In this document: piece by piece, positions 51,014 through 59,868 of the stretch
Layout of the letters: the number at the start of each line of letters is the position of its first letter
How positions within the stretch are numbered: the stretch's first letter is position 1
Source of the DNA: Burkholderiales bacterium
Lineage (GTDB): Bacteria; Pseudomonadota; Gammaproteobacteria; Burkholderiales; Burkholderiaceae_D
Assembly (NCBI GenBank): GCA_016196925.1
Contig: JACPWS010000027.1
Span: 1-64,000, forward strand
Length of the DNA stretch: 64,000 nt
Reading direction: 5' to 3'
Notes under the pieces: model-generated
Database searches by the model: none
Told to the model about the DNA's origin: nothing
What the model saw: the letters and a program-made list of their open reading frames with translations, nothing else
Program-made: the position numbers and the translations under genes

Positions 51014-51310
51014 CTACTCGCCCGCATAGCCAGCTTCTCTTTGCCCTCGCAAAGCCAGCACAAACACCGTGTCGATTTCGGTGGCATAGCGATACAAGGC
51101 AACATGGCCGCGTGAGCGCTTGCCGATAACCAGTTCCCTGAGATCGTCGCGAACCGGACGACCTATCAGCGGGTTCATTTCCAACACGGAAATGGCGAGC
51201 ATGATTTCCTCGATGCGCGTTGGAATGTCGGCAACTTCATGCATAGCGAGGTGCTGGAAAATACGATCAAAGTCGTCCCCGAGTTCAGGGGCTAATTCGA
51301 TGCGCGACAT
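51014..51310 (-). CDS. ParE/RelE-superfamily toxin
   Basis: A 98-residue plasmid-stabilisation (ParE/RelE) toxin. ELAPELGDDFDRIFQHLAMHE and GRPVRDDLRELVIGKRSRGHVALYRYATEIDTVFVLALRGQREAGY (here described as the C-terminal beta-sheet block) fit the family, including the late Arg/Tyr pattern. ParE toxins poison gyrase and RelE toxins cut mRNA; the choice cannot be made from sequence alone. It begins two bases after the antitoxin stop and is thus coupled to it. Confidence 0.87.
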   Translation of the reverse strand: MSRIELAPELGDDFDRIFQHLAMHEVADIPTRIEEIMLAISVLEMNPLIGRPVRDDLRELVIGKRSRGHVALYRYATEIDTVFVLALRGQREAGYAGE

Positions 51311-51312
51311 CG

Positions 51313-51597
51313 TCAGCGCGCCAACTTCTTTGCAAGCGGACGGGAAACGGTTTTTCCTGCCAGCTTGTCTTCGAGATAGCTGCGCATTTGATCCCAGGGA
51401 ATGGTCTTGCCTGAAGCCAGGATGTTGGCATAGCGTTGTTCCGCCAGATCGTGAAAGTCGTTGCGGCGCTCTTCCTGATCGACTTTTTCAGCAATGGCTT
51501 CCAGAATAAAGTTGTGCGGCGTGGTGCCGGCACGCTCGGCGGCGGCCGTCACGCGCAGCTTCAGATCGTCTTGCAGCCGTATGGTAGTGGTAGACAT
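51313..51597 (-). CDS. Ribbon-helix-helix antitoxin
   Basis: A 94-residue antitoxin. The N-terminal RHH DNA-binding domain is TTTIRLQDDLKLRVTAAAERAGTTPHNFILEAI (residues 3-35 region), followed by a charged toxin-binding tail. It should neutralise the ParE/RelE-like toxin and repress the operon at the operator 51621-51642, just upstream. GGAGCTGACT precedes the ATG. Confidence 0.87.
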   Translation of the reverse strand: MSTTTIRLQDDLKLRVTAAAERAGTTPHNFILEAIAEKVDQEERRNDFHDLAEQRYANILASGKTIPWDQMRSYLEDKLAGKTVSRPLAKKLAR

Positions 51598-51620
51598 AGT
51601 CAGCTCCTTATATGAATTAA

Positions 51621-51642
51621 ATGTAGCACGTTTGTGTTACAT
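51621..51642 (-). promoter_or_regulatory. Operator for the toxin-antitoxin operon
   Basis: ATGTAGCAC and GTGTTACAT, separated by GTTT, form an inverted repeat with nine-base arms and one mismatch. It starts 24 bases upstream of the antitoxin ATG and fits an RHH dimer-of-dimers site. Confidence 0.7.
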
Positions 51643-51711
51643 TTTCCAGCGCGGCGGGTGGCATGACTTGGTTCTCGGACGGGTAACTACTCAGGGAAAA
51701 TCTGACGCGGC

Positions 51712-52605
51712 TCACACGTTCGCCCCATGACATTTCTTGTATTTTTTACCGCTGCCGCAAGGGCAGGGATCGTTTCTGCCTATCTTCGGTCCCTGGCGCG
51801 CCGGCGACGGAGCGTGATGGTAGCTGGCTTTTTTTGCCGGTTCCTCCGCGAACGCCGCCCAACAACTCATTTCTTTTACAGTATCTTGAATGTAGCCTTG
51901 ACCGCGACGGAGCTCTTGTTCGCGCTTACTTTCGAAAGCTTGCGCAATCTCTTTTTGCACCCATTTTTTGCCGGCAATGGTCGAATCCAGCAAATTATCG
52001 TCATACCAGCCGGCGATCAAATCTTGCATCTCGGTCGCCGAGATGTCGGTGGCGGTCGAGACTATCCAATCGAGCACTTCCAGACCGCAACCGCCGTCTA
52101 GGCGCAGTCTGGCGGCTTCGGCCTCGCCGCGCGCGATCAGGTAAGCGAGCAAGTCTTCGCGTGCGCTATCGCCTTCCAACACCCGCACTTGCCAGGCATT
52201 GAGCGCGGCGACGCGCGCCCAGTGCGAGGCTTGCGTATCTTCAAACAAGTCTTTTAGCAATTGCAGATTGCCGTCGCACACCGAGGCCAGGCAGCGGCCA
52301 TAGCTTTCGGTGACGGTGTCTCCCATCATTTTTTCTATCGCTGCTTCGGGATGATGGCCGAGCGCCGCCATCGGCGCATAAGCGCGCGGCTCGCGCCAGG
52401 CGGCCAGCAGGTGCATCGCATACTGATGCAACATGTACTCGCCGTCTTCCGTGATAGCGGGATCGTCCGCCACGTTTGCCAAGACTTCCACTAAAAACGG
52501 GGCGACTTCAGCGCGATGCGCGTTGGCCAAAGCGATCGCTTCGTGCGGAAACGGTTTGGCAAAGTACTCCAGCTGCGAACGCAGGGTATTCCAATTGTCT
52601 GACAT
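51712..52605 (-). CDS. DUF1186 protein with C-terminal SEC-C motif
   Basis: A 297-residue protein. The helical-repeat domain (about 1-230) has the DUF1186 pattern ([23 protein letters not shown]). A linker follows and ends in the SEC-C zinc motif [17 protein letters not shown]. The SEC-C tail is close in DNA sequence to that of the YecA-like gene at 37900. Function is unknown; it lies between two toxin-antitoxin pairs, but a role in defence is not established. Confidence 0.8.
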   Translation of the reverse strand: MSDNWNTLRSQLEYFAKPFPHEAIALANAHRAEVAPFLVEVLANVADDPAITEDGEYMLHQYAMHLLAAWREPRAYAPMAALGHHPEAAIEKMMGDTVTESYGRCLASVCDGNLQLLKDLFEDTQASHWARVAALNAWQVRVLEGDSAREDLLAYLIARGEAEAARLRLDGGCGLEVLDWIVSTATDISATEMQDLIAGWYDDNLLDSTIAGKKWVQKEIAQAFESKREQELRRGQGYIQDTVKEMSCWAAFAEEPAKKASYHHAPSPARQGPKIGRNDPCPCGSGKKYKKCHGANV

Positions 52606-52722
52606 AAGCTTGATAAGAAAAGGGAGACGCCCGAGTATACGGCATTGCTCGGCAGCTTGCGATGGTGGACGGTGCTGGTTTTGCTTGCTGTCCTTGGTTG
52701 CGCTGTTTTCATTTGCTTGATG

Positions 52723-52746
52723 TTGCTATATACTTTTGCTATATAC
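52723..52746 (+). promoter_or_regulatory. vapBC promoter/operator with direct repeats
   Basis: TTGCTATATAC occurs twice in tandem (52723-52733 and 52736-52746). The TATATA cores could serve as a -10 box, with ATG of vapB 18 bases after the second copy. Direct repeats over the promoter are a likely VapB-VapC binding site. Confidence 0.5.
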
Positions 52747-52764
52747 CAATCTCGGGAAGTTGCA

Positions 52765-52998
52765 ATGACCATCAGCTCAGTCTTTACCAATAACCGTAGC
52801 CAGGCCGTCCGTTTGCCGGCCGAGCTGCGTTTGCCGGATAACGTCAAAAAAGTGGACGTGCGCGCTAAAGGGAATGAACGCATCATTTCTCCGGTGGGGC
52901 AAAACTGGGATAGCTTCTTCCTGAACGGCCCCGGCGTGAGCGAAGACTTCATGGCAGAGCGCGCCTCGCAAACGCAAGCCGAGCGGGAAGCGCTCTGA
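52765..52998 (+). CDS. vapB: VapB-type antitoxin (AbrB-like)
   Basis: A 77-residue antitoxin with an AbrB/SpoVT-like N-terminal domain ([23 protein letters not shown]) and a C-terminal tail that should thread into the toxin. ATG at 52765 follows GGGAAG. Its stop overlaps the toxin start as TGATG. Confidence 0.88.
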   Translation: MTISSVFTNNRSQAVRLPAELRLPDNVKKVDVRAKGNERIISPVGQNWDSFFLNGPGVSEDFMAERASQTQAEREAL

Positions 52999-53408
52999 TG
53001 CTGAAATATTTGCTCGACACCAATATCGTCATCTATGTGATGAAGCGCCGCCCCATCGAGGTGCTGGCGACGTTCAATCAACATGCCAATCGCATGGCAA
53101 TTTCAGCGATCACCTTGTCCGAGCTATTCCACGGCGCGGAAAAAAGCCAGAAAGTCAGCGAAAATCTTTACGCCATCGAAGACTTTTGCAGTCGCCTGCA
53201 AGTCCTGCCATATAGTCAAAAAGCCTCGCAGCACTACGGTTCTATCCGCGCTGCGCTGGAAAAAAGCGGCCAGACCATAGGCGTCAACGATCTGCACATC
53301 GCCGCCCATGCGCGCAGCGAAGGTTTGATACTGGTTACAAATAATCTCAGCGAGTTTGCGCGTGTGCCGGCGCTGCAGATGGAAAATTGGATAGTTACGC
53401 AAGTCTGA
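52998..53408 (+). CDS. vapC: VapC toxin, PIN-domain RNase
   Basis: A 136-residue PIN-domain ribonuclease. The acidic residues expected for metal binding are Asp7 (LLDTNI), Glu42 (TLSELFHG) and Asp97 (VNDLHIAAHA), with Asn114/115 in LVTNN. VapC toxins commonly cut initiator tRNA or rRNA. It is translationally coupled to vapB. The repeat element starting at 53412 lies only three bases beyond its stop. Confidence 0.92.
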   Translation: MLKYLLDTNIVIYVMKRRPIEVLATFNQHANRMAISAITLSELFHGAEKSQKVSENLYAIEDFCSRLQVLPYSQKASQHYGSIRAALEKSGQTIGVNDLHIAAHARSEGLILVTNNLSEFARVPALQMENWIVTQV

Positions 53409-53411
53409 ACG

Positions 53412-53538
53412 CTCGGGAATCGCGGATTTATTCGGATTTCGTCATCCCCGCGAAAGCGGGGATCCACCTCAGTGTTTGATTTACATGGATTCCCGCTTTC
53501 GCGGGAATGACGCCTTTTGATTTAATCTGCGTTTTCCT
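53412..53538. repeat. Roughly 130-base terminal-inverted-repeat element, copy A
   Basis: Ends resemble CTAGGGAAACGC...GATTTATTC and its inverse AATCTGCGTTTCC. Inside are two REP-like palindromes, CATCCCCGCGAAAGCGGGGAT and TCCCGCTTTCGCGGGA, around CAGTGTTTGATTTACATGG. Related copies are at 55333-55463 and 59869-60075. Confidence 0.82.
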
Positions 53539-53597
53539 CCAGTATTTGTCCGCACGCTCTTTATTGCATTTTGTTAAAACTTTGATGTTTCGACACG

Positions 53598-53632
53598 TAT
53601 AATCCCTCTCGACTTTGAACCCGGCGTTCAAA
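53598..53632 (+). promoter_or_regulatory. Candidate mod promoter with inverted repeat
   Basis: TATAAT at 53598-53603 lies 55 bases before the mod ATG; a good -35 is not evident. The perfect inverted repeat TTTGAAC-CCGGC-GTTCAAA (53614-53632) covers the expected start point. It could be an operator or a leader hairpin controlling the methyltransferase gene. Confidence 0.45.
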
Positions 53633-53657
53633 AACCAGAAAACAGGAAACCAAACCC

Positions 53658-55211
53658 ATGCCACAACTGACCTGGCTAGGCGATCAAGCCGCCAAGCACA
53701 CTGCGCGCCACGTCCCTTATCGCCTGCTCGAAACCGTCAGCCAGCACGGCGACGCCGACGCCGCCAACTGGCTGGTCCGGGGCGACAACCTCGATGCGCT
53801 CAAGGCCTTGCTGCCGTTTTACGCCGGGCGCGTGAAGTGCATCTTCATCGACCCGCCTTACAACACCAGGAGCGCGTTCGAGCATTACGACGACAATCTC
53901 GAACATAGCCAGTGGCTGTCCATGATGTATCCGCGCCTGGAACTGCTGCGCGACTTGCTGGCCGAGGACGGCAGTATCTGGGTGACGATAGACGACAACG
54001 AGGCGCACTATCTGAAGGTGATGATGGATGAGGTGTTTGGACGGAGGAATTTTGTTGCGAATGTAGTTTGGCAGAAAAAGTATGCGGTTGCCAACGACCA
54101 CAAAACCATTGCCCCAATGCATGACCACATAATGGTTTATCGAAAGAGTCAAAGTTGGATGCGCAATTTGATGCCGCGCACTGACGAAAAGGATCGGCAG
54201 TATAAATTTGAAGACGAAAAAGGGATATTTCGGAGTAGTGATTACACATGCAATAAGACTGCAGAAGAACGTCCAAATCTTTATTATTCCATTGCGCAGC
54301 CCAACACAGGAGCGGAAATTTGGCCTAGTAAGACCCGAGTCTGGGCATATTCGCGTGAAGAGCATTTGCGGCATGTGGCTGAAGGATTTATTTATTGGGG
54401 CAAAGATGGAAAAGGTAAAACGCCAGCTTATAAACGCTATAAGCACTTGCTGAAAAATGACGGCATAGTGCCACAGACCCTGTGGATGCACGACTTCGCA
54501 GGGCATACCGACGGATCGCGTAAAGAAGTTCGTGAAGTGCTTGGCAGCATTTCCCTTATCGACGACTTCATTACTCCAAAACCTGAGTTACTCATCTCTC
54601 GCGTGCTACAGGTTGCGACGCAACCCGGCGACCTCGTGCTCGACTCCTTCCTGGGCTCAGGCACTACCGCCGCGGTCGCCCACAAAATGGGCCGGCGCTG
54701 GATAGGCATAGAGATGGGCGAACATGCGCACACGCATTGCCTGCCGCGCTTGCAAAAGGTGCTCGGGGGCGAGCAAGGCGGCATTTCCAAGGCCGTGGCG
54801 TGGCAGGGCGGCGGCGGTTTTCGCTATATGCAACTGGGCGAGCCGGTGTTTAGAGAAGACGGCAGCATCAGCCCGGCGATACGCTTTTGCACGCTGGCAA
54901 ATTATTTATGGTTCCTGGAGACCGGAGCGCCGCATACCGTGGCTGCTTTCGATACGCCTCTGTTGGGCATCGTCGGCGAGGGCGAGAATGCGGTGGCCTA
55001 TCTGTTGCTGTACAACGGCATCCTGGGCGACCGCCGGCCCGAGAGCGGCAATGTGCTGACCTCGGTGATGTGGCCGTATATACAACACCTGGCGCCGGAA
55101 CACCGGGGGCGCTGGGTGATCTACGGCGAGGCGGCGCGCATGCCGGAAAGCCGCCGCCGCGCGCTGGGCGTGAGCTTTAAGCAGATTCCTTATGACATAC
55201 GCATGAAGTAA
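53658..55211 (+). CDS. mod: Type III restriction-modification methyltransferase (Mod)
   Basis: A 517-residue adenine-type DNA methyltransferase of the beta class. The catalytic DPPY (65-68) comes before the SAM-binding motif FLGSGTT (about 331-337), as expected for Mod subunits. The segment between (about residues 125-315) is the target recognition domain. Its DNA, about 54030-54600, is visibly richer in A and T than the rest of the gene, suggesting replacement by recombination. It is shorter than classic EcoP-type Mod (about 640). GGAAACC precedes the ATG. Res is downstream, separated by a repeat element. Confidence 0.9.
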   Translation: MPQLTWLGDQAAKHTARHVPYRLLETVSQHGDADAANWLVRGDNLDALKALLPFYAGRVKCIFIDPPYNTRSAFEHYDDNLEHSQWLSMMYPRLELLRDLLAEDGSIWVTIDDNEAHYLKVMMDEVFGRRNFVANVVWQKKYAVANDHKTIAPMHDHIMVYRKSQSWMRNLMPRTDEKDRQYKFEDEKGIFRSSDYTCNKTAEERPNLYYSIAQPNTGAEIWPSKTRVWAYSREEHLRHVAEGFIYWGKDGKGKTPAYKRYKHLLKNDGIVPQTLWMHDFAGHTDGSRKEVREVLGSISLIDDFITPKPELLISRVLQVATQPGDLVLDSFLGSGTTAAVAHKMGRRWIGIEMGEHAHTHCLPRLQKVLGGEQGGISKAVAWQGGGGFRYMQLGEPVFREDGSISPAIRFCTLANYLWFLETGAPHTVAAFDTPLLGIVGEGENAVAYLLLYNGILGDRRPESGNVLTSVMWPYIQHLAPEHRGRWVIYGEAARMPESRRRALGVSFKQIPYDIRMK

Positions 55212-55265
55212 GTCGAATGAAGTCAAGAGGATGTGCGCACGTCGAAACACCTTAACCCTATTTGC

Positions 55266-55327
55266 CGTCATGCCGGGCTTGACCCGGCATCCAGCGGCGG
55301 TCGTTGCGCTACGAAAGTCGCTGGATT
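55266..55327. repeat. GTCATGCCGGGCTTGACCC-type palindrome
   Basis: ATGCCGGG and CCCGGCAT form a stem around CTTGA, followed by GCATCCAGCG and, after about 20 bases, CGCTGGATTC. This is a very common dispersed palindrome; here it precedes element copy B in the mod-res gap. Confidence 0.65.
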
Positions 55328-55332
55328 CCACC

Positions 55333-55463
55333 TTAGGGAAGCATGGATTTATTCGAATTGCGTCATCCCCGCGAAAGCGGGGATCCAGTTAAGCGCTTGA
55401 ATTACATGGATTCCCGCTTTCGCGGGAATGACGCTTTGATTTAATTTAATCTGCGGTTTCCTA
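55333..55463. repeat. Roughly 130-base terminal-inverted-repeat element, copy B
   Basis: Same architecture as copy A: TTAGGGAAGCATGGATTTATTC at one end, AATCTGCGGTTTCCTA at the other, with two CCCGC/GCGGG palindromes inside. It lies between mod and res, leaving 27 bases to the res ATG. It must be transcribed if res is read from the mod promoter. Confidence 0.85.
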
Positions 55464-55490
55464 AAAAACGAAAACGAAAACGAACACAAC

Positions 55491-58238
55491 ATGGCCTTAG
55501 AACTCAAGGATTACCAGAAAAAAGCGCTCGGTACGCCGGATGTGACTGGTGCGTTAGATGTTTTCTTTACCCAGGCGCGTGGCGCCAGCGACGGCGCGGC
55601 GCTGCAAATGGCTTACAACGCGGCGCGCCGCGCGGCCATGGGCGAAAATCTGCGCGATTTGCCGTACCGGCCGCTGGCGCCGGCGACGGACGAAGGCCAT
55701 AGCGTGCCGCAAGTGTGCATACGCATCCCTACCGGCGGCGGCAAGACTCTGATGGCGGCGCACGCCATCGACCGCGCCGCGCGCTTGTATGTCGGAACTG
55801 CCACGCCGGTAGTGTTGTGGCTGGTGCCGACCAACACCATACGCACGCAGACCCGCGATGCCTTGCTGAAGCCGGGCCACCCCTACCGCGAGGCCTTGTT
55901 GGCATATTGGCCAGCAGATAGGCTGGCGGTGATCGATATCGCCGATTGCGCGCAATTGCGCGCGCAGGATTTTGGCAGCAAGACCATCGTGATCGTCGCC
56001 ACGCGCCAGACTTTGCAGGTGGAAAACACCGCCAGCCGCGATGTGTATGCTTACAAGGAAGATTTTGAGCCGCACTTTTCCGGCGTGGCCGATCAGGCGT
56101 ATTTCGAGCGCGTCAGTCAAGCCGATCTGGATGCGAACGCCTCGCTGCGCAAGCTGCTCGGCGCTGCCGGGATGGGCAAGGTCAAGCGCTCGTTCGCGAA
56201 TCTGCTGGCCTGCCATAGACCGATCGTGATGGTGGACGAGGCGCACAATGCGCGCGGCGACCTGTCTTACGAAGTGTTTCGCCGCATACGCCCTGCCTGC
56301 GTGATCGAGTGGACTGCGACACCGGCGCGCGATCAGAACGTGCTGTATCACGTCTCGGCGCAGGAGTTGAAGGCCGAGAACATGATTAAATTGCCTATCG
56401 TGCTTTCGCCTCATCCTAACTGGCAAGAAGCGGTGCGCGACGCCGTGTTATCGCGCGAACGCCTGGCTGTATCCGCCCTGGACGAAACCGAGTATGTCAG
56501 GCCGATTGCTTTGTTGCAGGCGGATGCGATTAACGGTGAAGTGCCGGTGGACGCACTCAAGCAACATCTGATGACGGTGCACAACATCGAAGAGCGCCGG
56601 ATCGCGGTGGCGACCGGCACACAGCGCGGGCTGGATGGGGTGAACTTGTTTGACCAGGATTGTGCTATCGATTTCGTGATCACGGTGGAAGCGCTCAAGG
56701 AAGGCTGGGACTGTTCTTTCGCCTATGTGTTTTGCACCGTGCAAAACATCCGCTCCGCCAAGGATATGGAGCAGTTGCTGGGACGGGTGCTGCGCCTGCC
56801 TTACGCCAAGAAGCGCAAGGCGGAAGCGCTGAATCGCGCCTACGCGCATGTCTGCGGACCGAGCACGGCGGCGGTTGCCAATCAATTGACCGACCGCCTG
56901 GTGGCGATGGGTTTCGAGGAAATGGAGGCGGCGAGTTTTGTTCAAGTGTCGCAGGACGACTTGTTTAATGACTCGCAGGTAGCGCGTCCGCTGGCGCCGC
57001 CGCCCCAAAGCGAAGTCGAGGTTTCTGCGAGTGTGGCCGAGATATTGCGTGCAGCCATGCCTGAGTTTGTGCGCGCTGCACCTACCTCGCCCACGTCAGC
57101 GACATCAGCCGTGTTGGAACCTGCAACGCCGAATGTCGTGACGCTGACCGGTTTGCTGCCGGCCGCTGCGATAGAGGCGGCGCTAGCCGCCGCACCGAAA
57201 AAAGAGCGGGAAGAACTTAGCCGTTTGTTGGAACGGCATCAGACGCGCACGTTGGCGGCACTGGCGCCTTCGCAGCGCGGCGTACAGTTCGGCGCCTTGC
57301 CGCAATTGGTCGTGCCGGTGCAAGGAGAGTTGCTGTTGCTGGAACCCGCCTTGCTGACCGAATTGGCCGAGGTAAGGCTGGCTACCGCAGCGGCCGACCT
57401 GCCGGATTTTGCGCGGACTGAAGACGACAAGCCGTATTTGATCGACATTGCGCGTGGGCAATTGCGCATAGAGCAGGACCGCACGCAATATACTCTGGAC
57501 TTGAATGCAGGAGCCGACGCCGTGCGACGCGAAGACGTGATCCGCGAACTTGACCGGCGCGTGCGGCGCGACGACGTGTTGCAGCCGGATATGATCGCCT
57601 GGCTGGGGCGCGTACTCGACGGTTTGGCGGCGCGCGGAGTGGAACTCAATTACGTGGCGCGGCATATCAACCAGTTGTCTGAAACCGTAGCAAAACGTAT
57701 GGACGCGCTGGTAAAGAGTCAGCGCACTTGCATTTTTCAGCGCAGTCTGGTGGACGGGCCGGAGCAAGTGAGGCTGACGGATGTGCATCAATTCCGTTTC
57801 GATGCGCGTAATTATCCAGCGCGCTGGTTGTTCAACGGTCGTTACAATTTTGAAAAACACTACTATCCACGCCCCGGCGAACTGGATGACGACCTGATGC
57901 AGGAAGAGACGGCTTGCGCGATCGAACTGGACCGCATGAGTCAGGTCGAGCGCTGGGTGCGTAATCTTGAGCGTCAACCGGAACGCGCTTTCTGGTTGCC
58001 GACTTCGAGCGATAGATTTTATCCAGACTTTGTCGCAGAACTGAAGGACGGACGTTTCTTTGTGCTTGAGTACAAAGGCGGGGATCGCTATAGCAATGAC
58101 GACTCGCGCGAGAAGCGCGATATCGGTGCGGTGTGGGCGGCAGCCAGCAATGGGCGCTGCGTGTTTGCGATGGTTACCGACGCGAAAACGGCTGCTACCT
58201 CAGTGGCGGCGCAATTGCGCAAAGCAATTGGCGCTTGA
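55491..58238 (+). CDS. res: Type III restriction enzyme Res subunit
   Basis: A 915-residue helicase-nuclease. Walker A IPTGGGKT (79-86), the Walker B DEAH-type MVDEAHNARGD near 247-257, helicase motif VI in GRVLRLPYAKKRK near 430 and a C-terminal PD...ExK-like nuclease (YPDFVAEL...FFVLEYKGG, about 843-863) are present. The last shows Tyr-Lys in place of the usual Val-Lys. With Mod it should cut DNA after ATP-driven communication between two inversely oriented sites. No clear ribosome site stands out before ATG 55491. Confidence 0.9.
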   Translation: MALELKDYQKKALGTPDVTGALDVFFTQARGASDGAALQMAYNAARRAAMGENLRDLPYRPLAPATDEGHSVPQVCIRIPTGGGKTLMAAHAIDRAARLYVGTATPVVLWLVPTNTIRTQTRDALLKPGHPYREALLAYWPADRLAVIDIADCAQLRAQDFGSKTIVIVATRQTLQVENTASRDVYAYKEDFEPHFSGVADQAYFERVSQADLDANASLRKLLGAAGMGKVKRSFANLLACHRPIVMVDEAHNARGDLSYEVFRRIRPACVIEWTATPARDQNVLYHVSAQELKAENMIKLPIVLSPHPNWQEAVRDAVLSRERLAVSALDETEYVRPIALLQADAINGEVPVDALKQHLMTVHNIEERRIAVATGTQRGLDGVNLFDQDCAIDFVITVEALKEGWDCSFAYVFCTVQNIRSAKDMEQLLGRVLRLPYAKKRKAEALNRAYAHVCGPSTAAVANQLTDRLVAMGFEEMEAASFVQVSQDDLFNDSQVARPLAPPPQSEVEVSASVAEILRAAMPEFVRAAPTSPTSATSAVLEPATPNVVTLTGLLPAAAIEAALAAAPKKEREELSRLLERHQTRTLAALAPSQRGVQFGALPQLVVPVQGELLLLEPALLTELAEVRLATAAADLPDFARTEDDKPYLIDIARGQLRIEQDRTQYTLDLNAGADAVRREDVIRELDRRVRRDDVLQPDMIAWLGRVLDGLAARGVELNYVARHINQLSETVAKRMDALVKSQRTCIFQRSLVDGPEQVRLTDVHQFRFDARNYPARWLFNGRYNFEKHYYPRPGELDDDLMQEETACAIELDRMSQVERWVRNLERQPERAFWLPTSSDRFYPDFVAELKDGRFFVLEYKGGDRYSNDDSREKRDIGAVWAAASNGRCVFAMVTDAKTAATSVAAQLRKAIGA

Positions 58239-58253
58239 ATGAAATAGCTTTTT

Positions 58254-59126
58254 ATGAACAAACCATTCTCCCTAAAAATTTTCGTCGCCAACGGCGACCC
58301 GGACGGCTTGCGTATCGTCGAGCGTAGCAATTGGATAGGCCGCGCCGTCGTGTTTCCGCGCCCCTTGCTGCCGGCCATCAAACAACGCGAAGAGTTTAAT
58401 CAAACTGGCGTGTATCTCTTGCTTGGCCCACGGCCGGACGGTGAGGGGGAGATGATCTACATAGGCGAGGGTGATCCGGTCAGACAGCGCTTGGAGAGTC
58501 ATTTCAGCAATAAGGATTTTTGGACGCGCGCAGTGTTTTTTGTCGCGGGAGCGGGGCAATTGAATAAGGCGCATGTGCAGTTTTTGGAGTCGCAATTGAT
58601 ACGGCGCGCTAAGGCGGCCAAGCGTATGCCGCTGGATAACGCCAATACGCCGACCGAGCCGACTCTGTCTGAAGCGGACAGGGCCGACATGACGGTGTTT
58701 CTGGAGCACATGCTGAGCATGTTGCCGGTGCTGGGCGTACAGGCGTTTGAGCTGGCGAGTACCGTGCCTGTGAGCAATGCCAGCACGACTATCCTGACTT
58801 GTCGCGGTAAGGGCCTGGAGGCGCGAGGCTACGAATCTACCCAGGGCTTCGTGGTGCAAGCTGGCTCGCAAGCGACGCTGGAGGCCGTCCCTTCCATGCA
58901 AGAGCATGCGCGGGGCGCCTATGACATGTGGCAAGAGGTGATCGCGAATGGCGTGCTGCGGGGTACTGCAGAGTGCTATGTGTTTACTCAGGACTATAGT
59001 TTTTCCAGCCCATCCATGGCCGCCACCGTGGTGTTGGGGCGTAGCGCCAATGGCCGGGCAGAATGGAAAGATGCGCGGGGGCGGACTTTGAAAGAATTGC
59101 AAATGCAGCAGGCTGAGGCGGCTTAA
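58254..59126 (+). CDS. GIY-YIG nuclease-like protein with DUF4357 domain
   Basis: A 290-residue protein 15 bases after res. The N-terminal third has the GIY-YIG hallmarks (TGVYLLLGP near 50 and MIYIGEGDPVRQRLESH near 68-84), then KRMPLDNANTPTEP. The C-terminal DUF4357-like domain includes ARGYESTQGFVVQAGS and ends with WKDARGRTLKEL. It looks like a third gene of the type III R-M operon. Such proteins are known next to restriction systems, but their role is not established; an accessory nuclease or DNA-end-binding factor is possible. Confidence 0.8.
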   Translation: MNKPFSLKIFVANGDPDGLRIVERSNWIGRAVVFPRPLLPAIKQREEFNQTGVYLLLGPRPDGEGEMIYIGEGDPVRQRLESHFSNKDFWTRAVFFVAGAGQLNKAHVQFLESQLIRRAKAAKRMPLDNANTPTEPTLSEADRADMTVFLEHMLSMLPVLGVQAFELASTVPVSNASTTILTCRGKGLEARGYESTQGFVVQAGSQATLEAVPSMQEHARGAYDMWQEVIANGVLRGTAECYVFTQDYSFSSPSMAATVVLGRSANGRAEWKDARGRTLKELQMQQAEAA

Positions 59127-59263
59127 CTTTGTGCTGAAGTAAAACAAGGCTTGCTCTTGTGTATCCGCCCGCATGCTCTAAGCTGTAGTTCGACGGCCGG
59201 CACGTTTGCGCGGCTGTCCTCGTATGAGGGCATAGACAGGATGGCGTAACCTGGAAAGGAAGC

Positions 59264-59773
59264 ATGATGTTGAGTCGACTATTGGTTCTGATTTGCCTGG
59301 GTTGCAGTGCATGGGCCGGCGCGCAAACCGCGGCGCCGACGGAAAAAAGCCTGGAGCAGGGTTCGCTGGAAGACCGGGTGAAAACCCTGGCGTCCATCCA
59401 GCCGGGGCTGGGGGTGGTGATGCACGAAATCGGCTGGCGCTTTGCGAACACTTACTGGGCGGCCAATGGCGGCAACTGGGGGCTGGCGCAATACCAGCTC
59501 AAGGAATTGCTGGAGGCGCAGGAAGTGGCGGAAATCACGCGGCCGCAGCGGGCGCCCATGCTGAAGGCGAACGAGCAGACGTTTCTGGCGCCGCTGGCGC
59601 AGGCGATAGAGAACAAGGATATCAAGTTGTTTAACCGGCGTTTTAAAGAAGCGAGCAATGCCTGCATGGGTTGTCATACGGCCTTGGGCTATGGCTACAT
59701 ACGTTTTAAAGTGCCCAGGCAGCCGCCGCAGCAATTTCTCGATTTTTCGCTGAAAACCGACCCTGCGCACTGA
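59264..59773 (+). CDS. Secreted cytochrome c-like protein, single C-terminal CxxCH
   Basis: A 169-residue protein with a signal peptide (MMLSRLLVLICLGCSAWAGAQ) and a mostly helical body. A single haem motif, CMGCH, lies near residue 130. The late CxxCH in a helical protein resembles class II (cytochrome c'-like) proteins, but the resemblance is loose. Either of two tandem ATGs (59264, 59267) could start; the second has better spacing to AAGGAA. It does not appear to belong to the R-M operon. Confidence 0.72.
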   Translation: MMLSRLLVLICLGCSAWAGAQTAAPTEKSLEQGSLEDRVKTLASIQPGLGVVMHEIGWRFANTYWAANGGNWGLAQYQLKELLEAQEVAEITRPQRAPMLKANEQTFLAPLAQAIENKDIKLFNRRFKEASNACMGCHTALGYGYIRFKVPRQPPQQFLDFSLKTDPAH

Positions 59774-59779
59774 GTCTTT

Positions 59780-59808
59780 CAGGAGCGGTCTTGCAGACCC
59801 GCTCCTGA
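59780..59808. terminator. Hairpin after the cytochrome gene
   Basis: CAGGAGCGG(T) and CCGCTCCTG form a nine-pair stem around TCTTGCAGAC-like loop bases. There is no T-run, so it is a weak terminator candidate or a dispersed repeat. Confidence 0.4.
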
Positions 59809-59868
59809 CGCCGCTCCCCGCTTGCAAAAGCCCGTAGCGATTCGCTCCGGCGATACTACGGAGCGGTT

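Noticed and set aside
53658-55211. Phase-variable simple-sequence tract in mod, common in type III systems of host-adapted bacteria.
   Set aside because: No homopolymer or short tandem repeat long enough for slippage was found in the gene or its leader.
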